DNA of 64,000 nt from Tsuneonella mangrovi (GTDB lineage Bacteria; Pseudomonadota; Alphaproteobacteria; Sphingomonadales; Sphingomonadaceae): the NCBI RefSeq assembly GCF_002269345.1, contig NZ_CP022889.1, forward strand, positions 992,001 through 1,056,000. Reading direction: 5' to 3'. Position 1 is the stretch's first letter. The number at the start of each line of letters is the position of its first letter. Position numbers and translations under genes: made by a program. The notes under the pieces are model-generated. The model was not told the origin of the DNA. It saw nothing but the letters and a program-made list of their open reading frames with translations, and made no database searches. Positions 8,847-18,326 of the stretch are shown here, piece after piece.

Positions 8847-9761
8847 ATGGAAGCAGAAGCGCAACACTCCGGCCCGCCGTTTATCCAGCCCGGGATCCAG
8901 CAGTTGATCAAATGGCGCGACGGCGATGTCGTCGTCTCGGTTCCGCCCAAGAGCGGGACGACCTGGACGATGAATATCGTCCACCAGCTGCTGACCGGAG
9001 GCACAGCGGACTTTCGCGACATCTACGAAGAAGTTCCGTGGATCGAGCTACTCAACTACCCCGGCGAAACGTTCGAGCAAGTCGCTTCGAGGGTCGACGC
9101 GATGCCGCACGGTGTGAGGCGGGGTTTCAAATCCCACTCAGCGCCGCCTGCACTGCCCTACCTCGCTGCCGGAAGCGATCCGAAGGTCAAATACGTCGTC
9201 GTATTCCGCAATCCGGAAGAAGCGATGGTCTCGTTCTGGCCGTTCATGGCCAAGCATTCCGACGAGTGGTTCAACCTTTGGGGGATTCCGCCCGGCGCAA
9301 TGACGCGACCCGATTTTCCCAGCTTCTTTGCCGACTTCATCGAGCCGCAGCTAGCGCAGGATACCCGCTTCTTCGGGTTTCTCGAGGCCTGGTGGCCACT
9401 TCGCAACAACGACAATGTGATGTTCATCCACTTTGCCGACATGAAGCGCGACCACGAAGGATCGATCCGCAAGATCGCCAAGTTCCTCGAAGTCGAGCCG
9501 AGCGAAGAGCAGTGGCCGAAAATTCTCGAATACACTTCGTTCGCGTGGATGAAGGCGCACGAGGACAAATTCGAAGCGATCCATGCGGCCAGAGTGCCGG
9601 TTCTCTCGCGCGGGGCGATGATCCGGCAGGGAAAGGCGGGCAAGGCAAAATCCGACGGAATGACAGACGAGATTGCGCAAAAGGTGCGCGCCGCTGGCAC
9701 GGCAATCTGCTCCGATCCAGCTGCATTGGAGTGGTTCTACAACGGCGGCGAATGTCCTTGA
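8847..9761 (+). CDS. Sulfotransferase domain protein (PAPS-dependent)
   Basis: 304 residues from the ATG at 8847, preceded by AGAGGTG; an in-frame start at 8805 has no such site. The 5'-phosphosulfate loop PKSGTTW is at 34-40, and the 3'-phosphate region KYVVVFRNPEEAMVSF is at 115-130. C-terminal RQGKAGKAKS matches the family's RKGxxGdwK-like region. It should transfer sulfate from PAPS to a hydroxyl in the cytosol. The acceptor is unknown: a small alcohol, lipid or carotenoid are all possible, and carotenoid sulfates are known from Erythrobacter. It is monocistronic and convergent with the regulator gene 22 bp downstream. Confidence 0.88.
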   Translation: MEAEAQHSGPPFIQPGIQQLIKWRDGDVVVSVPPKSGTTWTMNIVHQLLTGGTADFRDIYEEVPWIELLNYPGETFEQVASRVDAMPHGVRRGFKSHSAPPALPYLAAGSDPKVKYVVVFRNPEEAMVSFWPFMAKHSDEWFNLWGIPPGAMTRPDFPSFFADFIEPQLAQDTRFFGFLEAWWPLRNNDNVMFIHFADMKRDHEGSIRKIAKFLEVEPSEEQWPKILEYTSFAWMKAHEDKFEAIHAARVPVLSRGAMIRQGKAGKAKSDGMTDEIAQKVRAAGTAICSDPAALEWFYNGGECP

Positions 9762-9783
9762 TCGCGGTGCGAAAGGCCGCGCG

Positions 9784-10458
9784 CTACGGCGCGTCGAACG
9801 CATAACCTATCGAGCGAACCGTGCGCAGCGGATTGCCTGCCCCGGCACCCTTGAGCGCGCGGCGCAAACGGCCGACCCATACGTCCACCGTGCGCTCATC
9901 GATCACCGGTTCCTGCTTGCCTAATCCTGCGATGATTTCCTCGCGGGCCATCACCCGGTCGGGATTTTCGGCGAAAAACCGAAGCAAGCGAAACTCATTG
10001 GGCCGCAGGTCGATCAGATTGCCGTCCCAGCGCGCCTGCAATGCTGCAAGATCGATTGTCAACGCGCCGAGCTGGAGCGTGCTCGCCACGGTCGGATGAC
10101 GGTGATGCGCCTGCACCGCCAGCACTCGGTCGAGAATCATGGTCCGGTCGACCGGCCCGACAATGTAGTCATCCGCACCGGCTCGCAGCGCGCGGCGCCT
10201 GTCCTCAGGATCGTCTTCTTCGAGCACCATCGTCACATGGGCATCGGACAACCGCGCATCGGCACGAAGGCGGCGACACATCTCGAGCCCCGCAAGGTCT
10301 TCCAGAACCCAGTCGACAAAGATGCGCGCCGGCCCTTCGACCAGCCGTTTCGGTCCGTCCGCGCCGAGCCGGGCAAAGGTGAAGCGGACCCCGTCATGCT
10401 CGAAGTCCGACATTGCCTCGGCTGCCGTGCTGGTCGTGAAGATATTGACGACATCCAT
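9784..10458 (-). CDS. PhoB/OmpR-family transcriptional regulator with degenerate receiver
   Basis: 224 residues. Start at the ATG at 10458, nine bases after GGAGG; an in-frame TTG at 10467 touches that site and is not credible. Residues 1-105 have a receiver fold with an Asp in IFVDWVLED at the phosphoacceptor position. However, the N-terminal acidic pair is absent (VVNIFTTS) and the conserved Lys is replaced (DDYIVGPV where DDYxxKP is usual). Residues about 125-224 form an OmpR winged helix (LRPNEFRLLRFFAENP, DERTVDVWVGRLRRAL, RTVRSIGYAF). It is likely a DNA-binding regulator that works without classical phosphorylation. No histidine kinase is adjacent. It lies 93 bp downstream of ppc on the same strand. 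Confidence 0.85.
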   Translation of the reverse strand: MDVVNIFTTSTAAEAMSDFEHDGVRFTFARLGADGPKRLVEGPARIFVDWVLEDLAGLEMCRRLRADARLSDAHVTMVLEEDDPEDRRRALRAGADDYIVGPVDRTMILDRVLAVQAHHRHPTVASTLQLGALTIDLAALQARWDGNLIDLRPNEFRLLRFFAENPDRVMAREEIIAGLGKQEPVIDERTVDVWVGRLRRALKGAGAGNPLRTVRSIGYAFDAP

Positions 10459-10551
10459 GCGGTGCAAACCTCCCAGGTTCGCCCCTCGATTGCCGCGCCA
10501 ATGTGACTTGTTCGTGACGAATGTTACGCCGCGCCCGACGCGGGTTTGCGC

Positions 10552-13323
10552 CTAGCCGTGCGCACCGAACTGGTTGGCGATTGCCGCGCTGATCCGCAGG
10601 TTCAAAGCGTGCGCGGCTTCGATCGGATCGATGTAGTCGCGGTGGATCGCGCTGTAGCCTTCATTCTCTCCGTCGGGGTAATCGCTCGCCTCGTCCACAT
10701 TGTAGTCGGACAGGGTGGCAACCTGCGCCGGATAGGCGCGCCGGAGCTGCGCCAGCGCGTCCTCCACCCGCAGCGAGAATACCATCTCCAGCACGTCGTC
10801 GCGGCTGATGTCGTTCGCCCGCGCGAACGCCGGGATGCTTACCGCCTTGAGGAACATGTGTTGCAGCAGCGCCAGTCGCAGCGCCTGCAGCACGCCGATC
10901 TCGCGGCGAACGTGCTCGCGCCCTTCCATCGGCGCATCGTCCGGCACCTGGCTCAGCAAGCGGTGGAGCTTCAGCGCATCGACCCTGAGGCGCGAAGCCA
11001 GGCGGCGGAACACGCCGTTGCGATCGTCCTTGGTGAGATAGCTCGCCAGTGCCTCGCACGCCGGGGCGAGCGCGGTTTCGGTCCCGCGATAGGTCCGGCT
11101 GGCCCAATAGGCCGAATTGAAAAGTTCGCCGTAGGCGGCCACCGTCTTGATCGAAGCGAGTGCGTTGGCCGCGCGCACCAGCCGCACCATCTGACGTCCG
11201 CGCGGGCTGGCAGCGAGCAATGCGCCGAGGTCTTCGTAATTGCCCTCCGCCGCACTGCCGAAACCGGAGATCACGTTTACCGGATAGCCGAGTTGCTGGA
11301 GGATCGCGTTGTGCGGGATCGCGCGGATCTGCCGCAGGCTCATGTCGCGATCGGCGGAGAGGTCCGACTGGCGGCGACTTTTGCGGCTGCCGGTCTCGTT
11401 GAGCATACCCAGCCCGAACGCAGTGATCGCCCGGCTGTAGGTCTTGCTCTCAAGATGTTCGCGCTGGTTGTCCTTGATCGCGCGGTAGAAATCGAGGCTG
11501 AGGTCGGTCCGGCGATAGAACGGATCGGCCGCGACATCGGCGTCGGTTTCCGCCGGGCGCAGTGCAGCGATCCGCGTCAGCGTCGCCAACGCCAGTTCCG
11601 ACGTCATGAAGAACATGTAGCCGTCGCCGCCCTGGAAGCTGACCTCAGGCTCCAACCGGATTCCTGCGCGCACGAACCGACGCCGAGCCCACGGGCTAAG
11701 CGGCCATTCAAGCCTGTCGGCCATGCTCGACGGGTGTGCGCCGCGGCCCATGCTTTCGCCGTGGGTGTCGAAGATCAACGCGGCAACGTCGGCCAGACCG
11801 TTAGCCTCCATCGCGTTTGCCAGCCGCCCTTGGAGACGCTCTATGGCAAGGCTTGCGGGAATCTGGCCGACGAACCGGCCAGCATCGGAAAAGCCGGTCT
11901 GGATACACACCCGCCCGCGCGAGCGCGCATAGTCGGCATACGCCTCCTCGCGCAGCAGAGCGTCCAAGAACCGACCGCCGTGCTCGAGCGCGCTCTCGGT
12001 TTCGAACAGCGGCGATACGTCGACCTTGTCGGCGATCCCGAACAACCTGGCGAAATAGAGTGCGGCGAGCACAGTCGCGGGCTGTTCGCACTCGGCGATC
12101 AGCATCCGGATCGGTGCATCGGCATCGACGTGGTGGAGTATCTGCGCCATCGCGAGGAACTGGCGGATCGCGGTCGAGCTTTCGATCGCCAGCGCCGCGA
12201 AGTTCGACCGCAGCGGTTCGACCTCGGCCAGCATCTGCCTGAGAGTCGCGAGCGCGCCGCGGCTGGCGACTTCGATTTCGTGTCCTTCGGGCAAGCGGCG
12301 GCGGATCGCGTTGTGCAATTGGCTCGAATTCACCCGGAAGTGGATCCACCCCATGCCCAGCCCGTCGGCACGCATGGCGGCGGCCAATGTGCGGAGCGAG
12401 ACCGCGCGGGTTCCTTCCGTATCACGCGCTTCGGCTTCGAGCGCATCGATGATCGGCGCGAGCGAGAGCAGCTTGTCCGGATCGCTAGCGGTCAAACGGT
12501 TTGCAGCAGCAGACAGCGCAGCTGGATCGGACAGCTCCCGCGCGAAATCGCCCGCCCGGGCGGCGGTGTAGGCCTGCGCCTTGCAAAGCGTATCGAGCAG
12601 CAGATGGGCGGGATCGATTTCCGCGAGCGAAGCTGCGTAGCGTTCGAGCCGTTCGGCCTTTTCCTGCAGCCGGAACCCTACCGATGTGTGCCACTTGATG
12701 TCGGTCCGCCCGTCCATATCGTAGCCGACCCACGTCGCCAGCCGGAACGGTAGCGCATCGAGTTCGTGCCAGCGATCAGGCCACATCGCCTGCGCATGGC
12801 CGAGCAACTGCCTCACGATCGTATCGCGCGCGCCTTGCGCATTGGCCATCGCCCGCATCGCCCGCCCATGCTCGTAGGGCAGCGTGATCTCGGGCCGTTC
12901 GGAAGCAGGAGGACATGCGCTCTCGTCGATCGCGTCAGTTCGGCTTGCCGCGCGAGCGACTGCATCCGACTGCGCCGGGGTCATCAGGAACGTCGGGTGT
13001 GCGGTGAACACCGCGTGGAGTTGCGGATGCTGCCAGCGCGCGGCGAACGCATCGAAGTCCGCATCCTCGGCGATCATGTCCGCCAGCGCCGCGGGTGCGC
13101 TTGCCGGATCGACCAGCCGCCGCAGCCGTGCAGCGCGACTCTGCAAGGCGTCGCATTCGAGTTCGCTGACCAGTCCGGCTACGTCGTCGAGCGAGATTTC
13201 ACCTGCTTCGAGCCGCCGCGACAGATCGAGCGAAAGCTGGAATACCGGGTTGTAGAGCGGGGTCTGCGCGGTGAGCTGGTGGAATTCCTGGAGGCGGGCG
13301 ACAAGATCGGCGACCTTGGTCAT
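10552..13323 (-). CDS. ppc: Phosphoenolpyruvate carboxylase-like protein, divergent
   Basis: 923 residues, normal length for the family. It would carboxylate PEP to oxaloacetate. Catalytic landmarks: FTAHPTF (H109, matching E. coli H138, but Glu after the Thr is Phe); TGFSDAGR (usual GYSDSxK, Lys to Arg); THGESMGRG (H521 and R527, two residues shorter than the usual HGRGGxxGRGG); GSRKSRR and IRAIPHN (usual SKRR and LRAIPW). The C-terminus ends in Gly but without the QNTG/RNTG tail. The core His and Arg residues are kept, so activity is plausible, but this is a distant branch. It overlaps eda by 4 bp (ATGA) and is the last gene of the ED operon. Confidence 0.82.
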   Translation of the reverse strand: MTKVADLVARLQEFHQLTAQTPLYNPVFQLSLDLSRRLEAGEISLDDVAGLVSELECDALQSRAARLRRLVDPASAPAALADMIAEDADFDAFAARWQHPQLHAVFTAHPTFLMTPAQSDAVARAASRTDAIDESACPPASERPEITLPYEHGRAMRAMANAQGARDTIVRQLLGHAQAMWPDRWHELDALPFRLATWVGYDMDGRTDIKWHTSVGFRLQEKAERLERYAASLAEIDPAHLLLDTLCKAQAYTAARAGDFARELSDPAALSAAANRLTASDPDKLLSLAPIIDALEAEARDTEGTRAVSLRTLAAAMRADGLGMGWIHFRVNSSQLHNAIRRRLPEGHEIEVASRGALATLRQMLAEVEPLRSNFAALAIESSTAIRQFLAMAQILHHVDADAPIRMLIAECEQPATVLAALYFARLFGIADKVDVSPLFETESALEHGGRFLDALLREEAYADYARSRGRVCIQTGFSDAGRFVGQIPASLAIERLQGRLANAMEANGLADVAALIFDTHGESMGRGAHPSSMADRLEWPLSPWARRRFVRAGIRLEPEVSFQGGDGYMFFMTSELALATLTRIAALRPAETDADVAADPFYRRTDLSLDFYRAIKDNQREHLESKTYSRAITAFGLGMLNETGSRKSRRQSDLSADRDMSLRQIRAIPHNAILQQLGYPVNVISGFGSAAEGNYEDLGALLAASPRGRQMVRLVRAANALASIKTVAAYGELFNSAYWASRTYRGTETALAPACEALASYLTKDDRNGVFRRLASRLRVDALKLHRLLSQVPDDAPMEGREHVRREIGVLQALRLALLQHMFLKAVSIPAFARANDISRDDVLEMVFSLRVEDALAQLRRAYPAQVATLSDYNVDEASDYPDGENEGYSAIHRDYIDPIEAAHALNLRISAAIANQFGAHG

Positions 13324-13937
13324 CCGGCCAACCCCGCCGCTTGGCGTGCCAACACTTCGATTTTCGCCTTGTCAGGAGCGCCCTTGGGCGAGACCCAGCT
13401 ACCGCCGACGCACAGCACCGGATCGAACCCAAGCCATTCGGCGGCATTGTTCAGCCCGATCCCGCCGGTGGGGCAGAAGCGGCACTGGCCGAAGGGGGCC
13501 GCCAGCGCCTTCAGCGCAGGCAAGCCGCCCGCTGCCATCGCCGGGAAGAACTTGAAGTGCGTGAGGCCCATATCGAGCCCGCGCATGATGTCGCCCGCGT
13601 TGGCGATCCCCGGAAGGAACGGCACGCCGGACGCGACCGCCGCCTTGCCCAGCGGTTCTGTCAGGCCAGGCGAGACGATGAATTCGCTACCCGCTGACAG
13701 CGCTGCATTGAGTTGCTGGGCGTTGGTCACAGTTCCCGCACCGACGATTGCGCCGTCGACCGCCTTCATCGCTTTGATCGCCTCGAGCGCAACCGGGGTC
13801 CGCATGGTCACTTCGAGCACTCGCAGCCCGCCTGCGACGAGAGCCTCGGCCAGCGGCACGGCATGGTCGATCTCGTCGACGACGATCACCGGGATCACCG
13901 GCGCGGTGCGCATGATCTGTTCGATGGCGGCGGTCAT
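13320..13937 (-). CDS. eda: 2-keto-3-deoxy-6-phosphogluconate aldolase
   Basis: 205 residues. Cleaves KDPG to pyruvate and glyceraldehyde 3-phosphate, the last ED step. Class I aldolase features are VLEVTMRTP (Glu) near 40-48, GAGTV near 67, and THFKFFPA with the Schiff-base K129; FCPTGGI follows. The start is the ATG at 13937, which overlaps the glk stop (ATGA). A much longer open frame in the same phase (to 15125) is an accidental read-through of the antisense-like part of glk and edd and has no family similarity. It also overlaps ppc by 4 bp. Confidence 0.95.
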   Translation of the reverse strand: MTAAIEQIMRTAPVIPVIVVDEIDHAVPLAEALVAGGLRVLEVTMRTPVALEAIKAMKAVDGAIVGAGTVTNAQQLNAALSAGSEFIVSPGLTEPLGKAAVASGVPFLPGIANAGDIMRGLDMGLTHFKFFPAMAAGGLPALKALAAPFGQCRFCPTGGIGLNNAAEWLGFDPVLCVGGSWVSPKGAPDKAKIEVLARQAAGLAG

Positions 13938-14908
13938 GCGTGCTCCGATGCGAAGGCGGCAGCAGCGCCGAACAGGCCCGGCTGCGGGTGGATGATCAGC
14001 TTGACGGGGATCGAGGCCATCAGTTCCTGGAACCGCCCCTTGTCCTTGAAGCGTTCGGCAAATCCCGACTTGAGCAGCGTCTCGCGGATTCGGTATCCGA
14101 GACCGCCCGCGATCACGACGCCGCCAAACCCGCCCTGCGCGAGCGCGATGTCGCCTGCGACACTGCCGAGCGACATGCAGAAACGATCGACCGCAGCGGC
14201 GGCAAGGCTGTCGCTGCCGTCCTGCCCGCGGGTCCAGATGGCGATGTCGTCTTCTTCCGCGACCGGCTTGCCCTCCATGGCGGCGAGCGTCTGGTAAATA
14301 TCGGAAATCGCCGGGCCGGCGACCACGCGTTCGACCGAGACCCGCCGATGCCGCTTGCGCAACCGAGCAAGGATCGCATCGTCGATCTGGTCGAGCGGGG
14401 CGAAATCGATGTGCCCGCCCTCTGTCGCCGAGACGCGGTAGGCTCCGTCGGGCTCGCGATAGAGGTGCGCAACACCGAGTCCGGTTCCGGGCCCAAGCAC
14501 GCTGAGGCGTCCGGTGGGAGCAAGCGGCTTGTCGGGGCCGGTCAGGTGGATGAACTGGTCCTCCCCCGCCCGCGCCACGGCGTGTGCAACGGCCTCGAAA
14601 TCGTTGACCACTGTGTAGCGATCGCAACCGAGTTTTTCCGGGATCATTTTGGGCCGGATCACCCACGGGTTGTTGGTGAAGCGGATCACGTCGCCGCCGA
14701 CCGGGCCGGCGATCGCCATCGCGACGTTGGTCGGCAGAGTGCCGCCCATGATCTTGCGATAGTCCTCCCACGCGGTCTGGAAGCTGGCGTGGTCGGCGGT
14801 GTGCAAGGTCTCGATCTCGCCAAGCTCGATCGTGCCATCGGCGCCGATCGTGGCGATCGTGAAGCGGGCGTGTGTGCCTCCGATATCGACGCTGACGACT
14901 TCGGTCAT
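13934..14908 (-). CDS. glk: Glucokinase
   Basis: 324 residues, the typical length of the E. coli-type glucokinase family. Phosphorylates glucose at C6 with ATP. ATP-binding motif DIGGTHARF is at 8-16, glucose-binding and catalytic region VVNDFEAVA is near 100-108, and [11 protein letters not shown] and TEGGHIDF match the family. It overlaps edd (start side) and eda (stop side) by 4 bp each, giving strict translational coupling inside the ED operon. Confidence 0.95.
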   Translation of the reverse strand: MTEVVSVDIGGTHARFTIATIGADGTIELGEIETLHTADHASFQTAWEDYRKIMGGTLPTNVAMAIAGPVGGDVIRFTNNPWVIRPKMIPEKLGCDRYTVVNDFEAVAHAVARAGEDQFIHLTGPDKPLAPTGRLSVLGPGTGLGVAHLYREPDGAYRVSATEGGHIDFAPLDQIDDAILARLRKRHRRVSVERVVAGPAISDIYQTLAAMEGKPVAEEDDIAIWTRGQDGSDSLAAAAVDRFCMSLGSVAGDIALAQGGFGGVVIAGGLGYRIRETLLKSGFAERFKDKGRFQELMASIPVKLIIHPQPGLFGAAAAFASEHA

Positions 14909-16710
14909 AGCCCAGCCAGTGCCAGCATCGAGCTGGCGCCTTTCTCCGCAGAATCGGCGTTGGCACGAAACATCGCGAACAGCTCGCGGCCCATCCCGTG
15001 CTCGTCTTCGGTTCCTTCAACCGGTTCACGCGACGCGAGGTCGGCGGTCGTCGAGAGCGTTCCGTCGCGCGCACACAGGCGCACCACGTCGCCATCGCGC
15101 AGGCGCGCCAGCGGGCCGCCACCAAGCGCTTCGGGCGTGCAGTGGATCGCCGCCGGGACCTTGCCGCTCGCCCCGCTCATGCGCCCGTCGGTGACGAGCG
15201 CGACGCGGTAGCCGCGGTCCTGCAATACGCCGAGAGGCGGGGTCAGCTTGTGCAGTTCGGGCATCCCGTTGGCACACGGCCCCTGGAACCGGACCACCAC
15301 GACGACATCGCGATCGAGTTCGCCCTTGCTGAACGCTTCGGCCACGGCAACCTGCGTCTCGAACACCCGGCACGGCGCTTCGATGGTCCAGCGTTCGGGA
15401 TCGACCGCGCTGGTCTTGAAGCACGCTCTGCCGAGGTTGCCTTCGACCAGCCGCATCCCGCCGTCGGCCTGGAACGGATCGCTCGCCGGGCGGAGCATTT
15501 CGGGGTCGCCGCTCTCGCTGACGTCACGCCATTCGAGCGTTGCGCCATCGAGCCACGGTTCACGGGCATAATCGGCAAGATCCTCGCCGCCGACTGTCAC
15601 GATGTCGCGGTGGGCCAACCCTTCATCGAGCAATGTCCCGACAACGTAGCCCATCCCGCCAGCATCCTGGAAATGGTTCACGTCGCCCGAGCCATTGGGA
15701 TAGACCCGCGTGACCAGCGGCACGACCGAGGACAGCTCGGCAATGTCGTTCCAGTCGATCGCGATCCCGGCAGCGCGTGCCATTGCCGGGATATGGATCG
15801 CGTGGTTGGTCGATCCCCCTGTCGCAAGCAGGCCTACGGCAGCGTTGACGATCGCCTTTTCGTCGATGCAGCGAGCGAACGAATAGTCCGGGTTGTCGGC
15901 GATTTCGGCCAGCCGGTGGACTGCCGCGCGGGTCAGTGCCTGGCGCAGCGGAGTGCCCGGCTGGACGAACGCAGCGCCGGGCATGTGCAGCCCCATCATC
16001 TCCATCATCATCTGGTTGGAGTTGGCGGTACCATAGAACGTGCAAGTGCCGGGCGAGTGGTAGCTCGCGCTTTCGCTGTCGAGCAGTTCGGCGCGGGTCG
16101 CCTTGCCCTCGGCATAGAGTTGGCGGATCTTCTGCTTCTGCTTGTTGGCGATCCCGCTCGGCATCGGGCCGCTGGGAATGAATATCGCCGGCAAGTGACC
16201 GAACCGCGCCGCGCCCATGAACAGGCCCGGCACGATCTTGTCGCAGATGCCGAGCAGGAACATCCCGTCGTACATCGCATGGCTCATCGCGACGGTGGTG
16301 CTGAGTGCGATCACGTCGCGGCTGAACAGCGACAGTTCCATCCCGTCCTGCCCCTGCGTCACACCGTCGCACATCGCCGGGGTGCCGCCGGCGACCTGCG
16401 CGGTCGCGCCCACTTCGCGCGCCCAAACTTTCATCTGCGGCGGGTAGGCGCCATACGGCTGGTGGGCCGAAAGCATATCGTTGTAGGCAGTAACGATCGC
16501 GAGGTTGGGCCCGCGATTGGTCTTGATTGCTTGCTGGTCTTCAAGCGCAGCGGCGAACCCATGCGCGAGGTTGGAGCACGACAGCGAATTGCGATCAGGT
16601 TGCCGCTCGCGCTCGCGGTCCATAAGGTCGAGGTAGCGGCGGCGGGTATCGCGGCTGTTGGCCACGATCCGCTCGGTCACGCGATGGACGGTGTCATTAA
16701 GCGTCGTCAT
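14905..16710 (-). CDS. edd: 6-phosphogluconate dehydratase
   Basis: 601 residues, full length. Dehydrates 6-phosphogluconate to KDPG with a [4Fe-4S] cluster. Recognisable segments include [40 protein letters not shown], a cysteine in [16 protein letters not shown], and [18 protein letters not shown] near the C-terminus. The cluster-ligand cysteines expected for IlvD/Edd enzymes are present. Only 6 bp separate it from zwf, and its stop overlaps glk by 4 bp. Confidence 0.96.
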   Translation of the reverse strand: MTTLNDTVHRVTERIVANSRDTRRRYLDLMDRERERQPDRNSLSCSNLAHGFAAALEDQQAIKTNRGPNLAIVTAYNDMLSAHQPYGAYPPQMKVWAREVGATAQVAGGTPAMCDGVTQGQDGMELSLFSRDVIALSTTVAMSHAMYDGMFLLGICDKIVPGLFMGAARFGHLPAIFIPSGPMPSGIANKQKQKIRQLYAEGKATRAELLDSESASYHSPGTCTFYGTANSNQMMMEMMGLHMPGAAFVQPGTPLRQALTRAAVHRLAEIADNPDYSFARCIDEKAIVNAAVGLLATGGSTNHAIHIPAMARAAGIAIDWNDIAELSSVVPLVTRVYPNGSGDVNHFQDAGGMGYVVGTLLDEGLAHRDIVTVGGEDLADYAREPWLDGATLEWRDVSESGDPEMLRPASDPFQADGGMRLVEGNLGRACFKTSAVDPERWTIEAPCRVFETQVAVAEAFSKGELDRDVVVVVRFQGPCANGMPELHKLTPPLGVLQDRGYRVALVTDGRMSGASGKVPAAIHCTPEALGGGPLARLRDGDVVRLCARDGTLSTTADLASREPVEGTEDEHGMGRELFAMFRANADSAEKGASSMLALAGL

Positions 16711-16716
16711 CTCAGG

Positions 16717-18159
16717 TTACTCATCGTGCCAGGTCACGCCGTCGCGCTCGGCCAGCGCGATTGCCGCGCTCGGCCCCCAGCTTCCGGCGGAATAGGTCTT
16801 TGGCGTCAGCGATTCATCGGCCCATTCGGCGCGGATGCCGTCGATCCATTCCCATTGCGCCTCGACCTCGTCGCGGCGAACGAACAGAGTCTGGTGGCCC
16901 ACGATCAGGTCGAGCAGCAAGCGCTCGTAGGCGATCCGCCGTACTGCCCCGGCAAAGGCATCGGGCATCGAAATGTCGAGCGGCACTGGGCGCAAGCGAA
17001 TCCCATCGCGATCGAGCCCAGGCACTTTCGCCATCAGCGAGAGGTTGACGTTCTCTTCGGGCTGGATGCCGATCACCAGCCGGTTGGGCTGGGTCTTCGC
17101 GCCCTTGCCCTCGAAGATCGAGAACGGGATGCAGCGAAACTGGATCACGATTTCGGTTACCCGCTTAGGCAGGCGTTTGCCCGTACGCAGGTAAAACGGC
17201 ACCCCGTTCCAGCGCCAGTTGTCGACGTGCGCCTTGATCGCAACGAAGGTCTCAGTGTCCGAATCCTTCCCGAGTTCGTCGTCGTAACCTGGCACAGCCT
17301 GTCCATCGATCGCCCCGGCGCGATACTGGCCGGTCACGGTCTCGCCCGCCGTCACAGGGCGCAGCGCGCGAAGGATCTTCACCTTTTCGTCGCGCACCGC
17401 AGTCGAATCGAAGCTCGTCGGCGGCTCCATCGCGACCAGCGCGAGCAGCTGGAGCATGTGGTTCTGGACCATGTCGCGCAGCGCACCGGAATCGTCGTAA
17501 TAGGCCACCCGCGATTCCAGCCCGACAGTCTCGGCCACGGTGATCTGGACATGATCGATGTAGTTCGAGTTCCAGATCGGCTCGAACATGATGTTGGCAA
17601 AGCGCAGCGCCAGCAGGTTCTGCACCGTCTCCTTGCCGAGATAGTGATCGATACGGAAAATCCGGTCTTCGCTGAACGCGGACGCGACCGCGTCGTTGAT
17701 CTCCTCGCTGGTTTCGAGCGAGGTGCCGAGCGGCTTTTCGAGGCCGATGCGCACATTGTCGCCCGCGAGACCGGCCGATTGCAGACCCGCGATGGTCGGC
17801 TCGAACAGGCTCGGCGCGGTCGACAGGAAAATCGCCAACCCCTTTTGCGGAGTGCCGACCTTCTTGGCGAGGGCATCATAGCCTTCGATAGTGGTGGCAT
17901 CGAGCGCCTGGTAGGACAGCCGATTGAGGAAGTCCGCCATACCGCCGCGGCGACCCGCCGGCAGGAACCTTTCCAGCGCTGCACGCGCGAAGTTGCGGAA
18001 CTCCGCATCGCTCATCTCCGAGCGCGCGGTACCCACGATCTTCAACTCGGGGTCGAGCAGGCCGTCATGATCGAGCGCACACAGCGATGGCAGCAACATC
18101 CGTTGCGCAAGGTCGCCGGTGGCACCGAACAGCAGCAGGCGGTCCGCAGTGAAGCTCAT
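16717..18159 (-). CDS. zwf: Glucose-6-phosphate 1-dehydrogenase
   Basis: 480 residues. Oxidises glucose 6-phosphate to 6-phosphogluconolactone with NAD(P)+. NADP-binding FGATGDLAQRM is at 12-22, and the active-site motif RIDHYLGKE carries the substrate-binding H172. It is the first gene of the ED operon zwf-edd-glk-eda-ppc. The gene for the lactonase (pgl), often located between zwf and edd in alphaproteobacteria, is missing here, so hydrolysis is either spontaneous or done by a distant gene. Confidence 0.96.
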   Translation of the reverse strand: MSFTADRLLLFGATGDLAQRMLLPSLCALDHDGLLDPELKIVGTARSEMSDAEFRNFARAALERFLPAGRRGGMADFLNRLSYQALDATTIEGYDALAKKVGTPQKGLAIFLSTAPSLFEPTIAGLQSAGLAGDNVRIGLEKPLGTSLETSEEINDAVASAFSEDRIFRIDHYLGKETVQNLLALRFANIMFEPIWNSNYIDHVQITVAETVGLESRVAYYDDSGALRDMVQNHMLQLLALVAMEPPTSFDSTAVRDEKVKILRALRPVTAGETVTGQYRAGAIDGQAVPGYDDELGKDSDTETFVAIKAHVDNWRWNGVPFYLRTGKRLPKRVTEIVIQFRCIPFSIFEGKGAKTQPNRLVIGIQPEENVNLSLMAKVPGLDRDGIRLRPVPLDISMPDAFAGAVRRIAYERLLLDLIVGHQTLFVRRDEVEAQWEWIDGIRAEWADESLTPKTYSAGSWGPSAAIALAERDGVTWHDE

Positions 18160-18279
18160 AGATCAAGGCCTTCGGTCATGACGCTCCGGCAAACAGCGAT
18201 CGCACGGCAATCGTGTTGCGCCGCAGCATCGAGGTAGCAATCAAACGCACCGCGGCAAAGGGGTGCGGATAGGTATTCG

Positions 18280-18297
18280 TTGCGCATTCAGGCGCAA
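18280..18297. promoter_or_regulatory. Inverted repeat upstream of the ED operon
   Basis: TTGCGC and GCGCAA separated by six bases, in the 167-bp gap between the citE-like gene and zwf, about 120-140 bp before the zwf start. It could be an operator for the operon or part of the upstream gene's end. It does not match the HexR consensus. Low certainty. Confidence 0.3.
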
Positions 18298-18326
18298 ACC
18301 GATGCCGGACCGCACCCGGCTCGCGC

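Noticed and set aside
10546-12753. A 735-codon plus-strand open frame antisense to ppc
   Set aside because: Low-complexity composition and complete overlap with a conserved gene; no recognisable domain.
14998-18237. A 1079-codon plus-strand open frame antisense to edd and zwf
   Set aside because: It is Arg/Ala/His-rich without any family motif, lacks a ribosome binding site, and lies wholly opposite strongly conserved genes. Long antisense frames are expected in GC-rich DNA.
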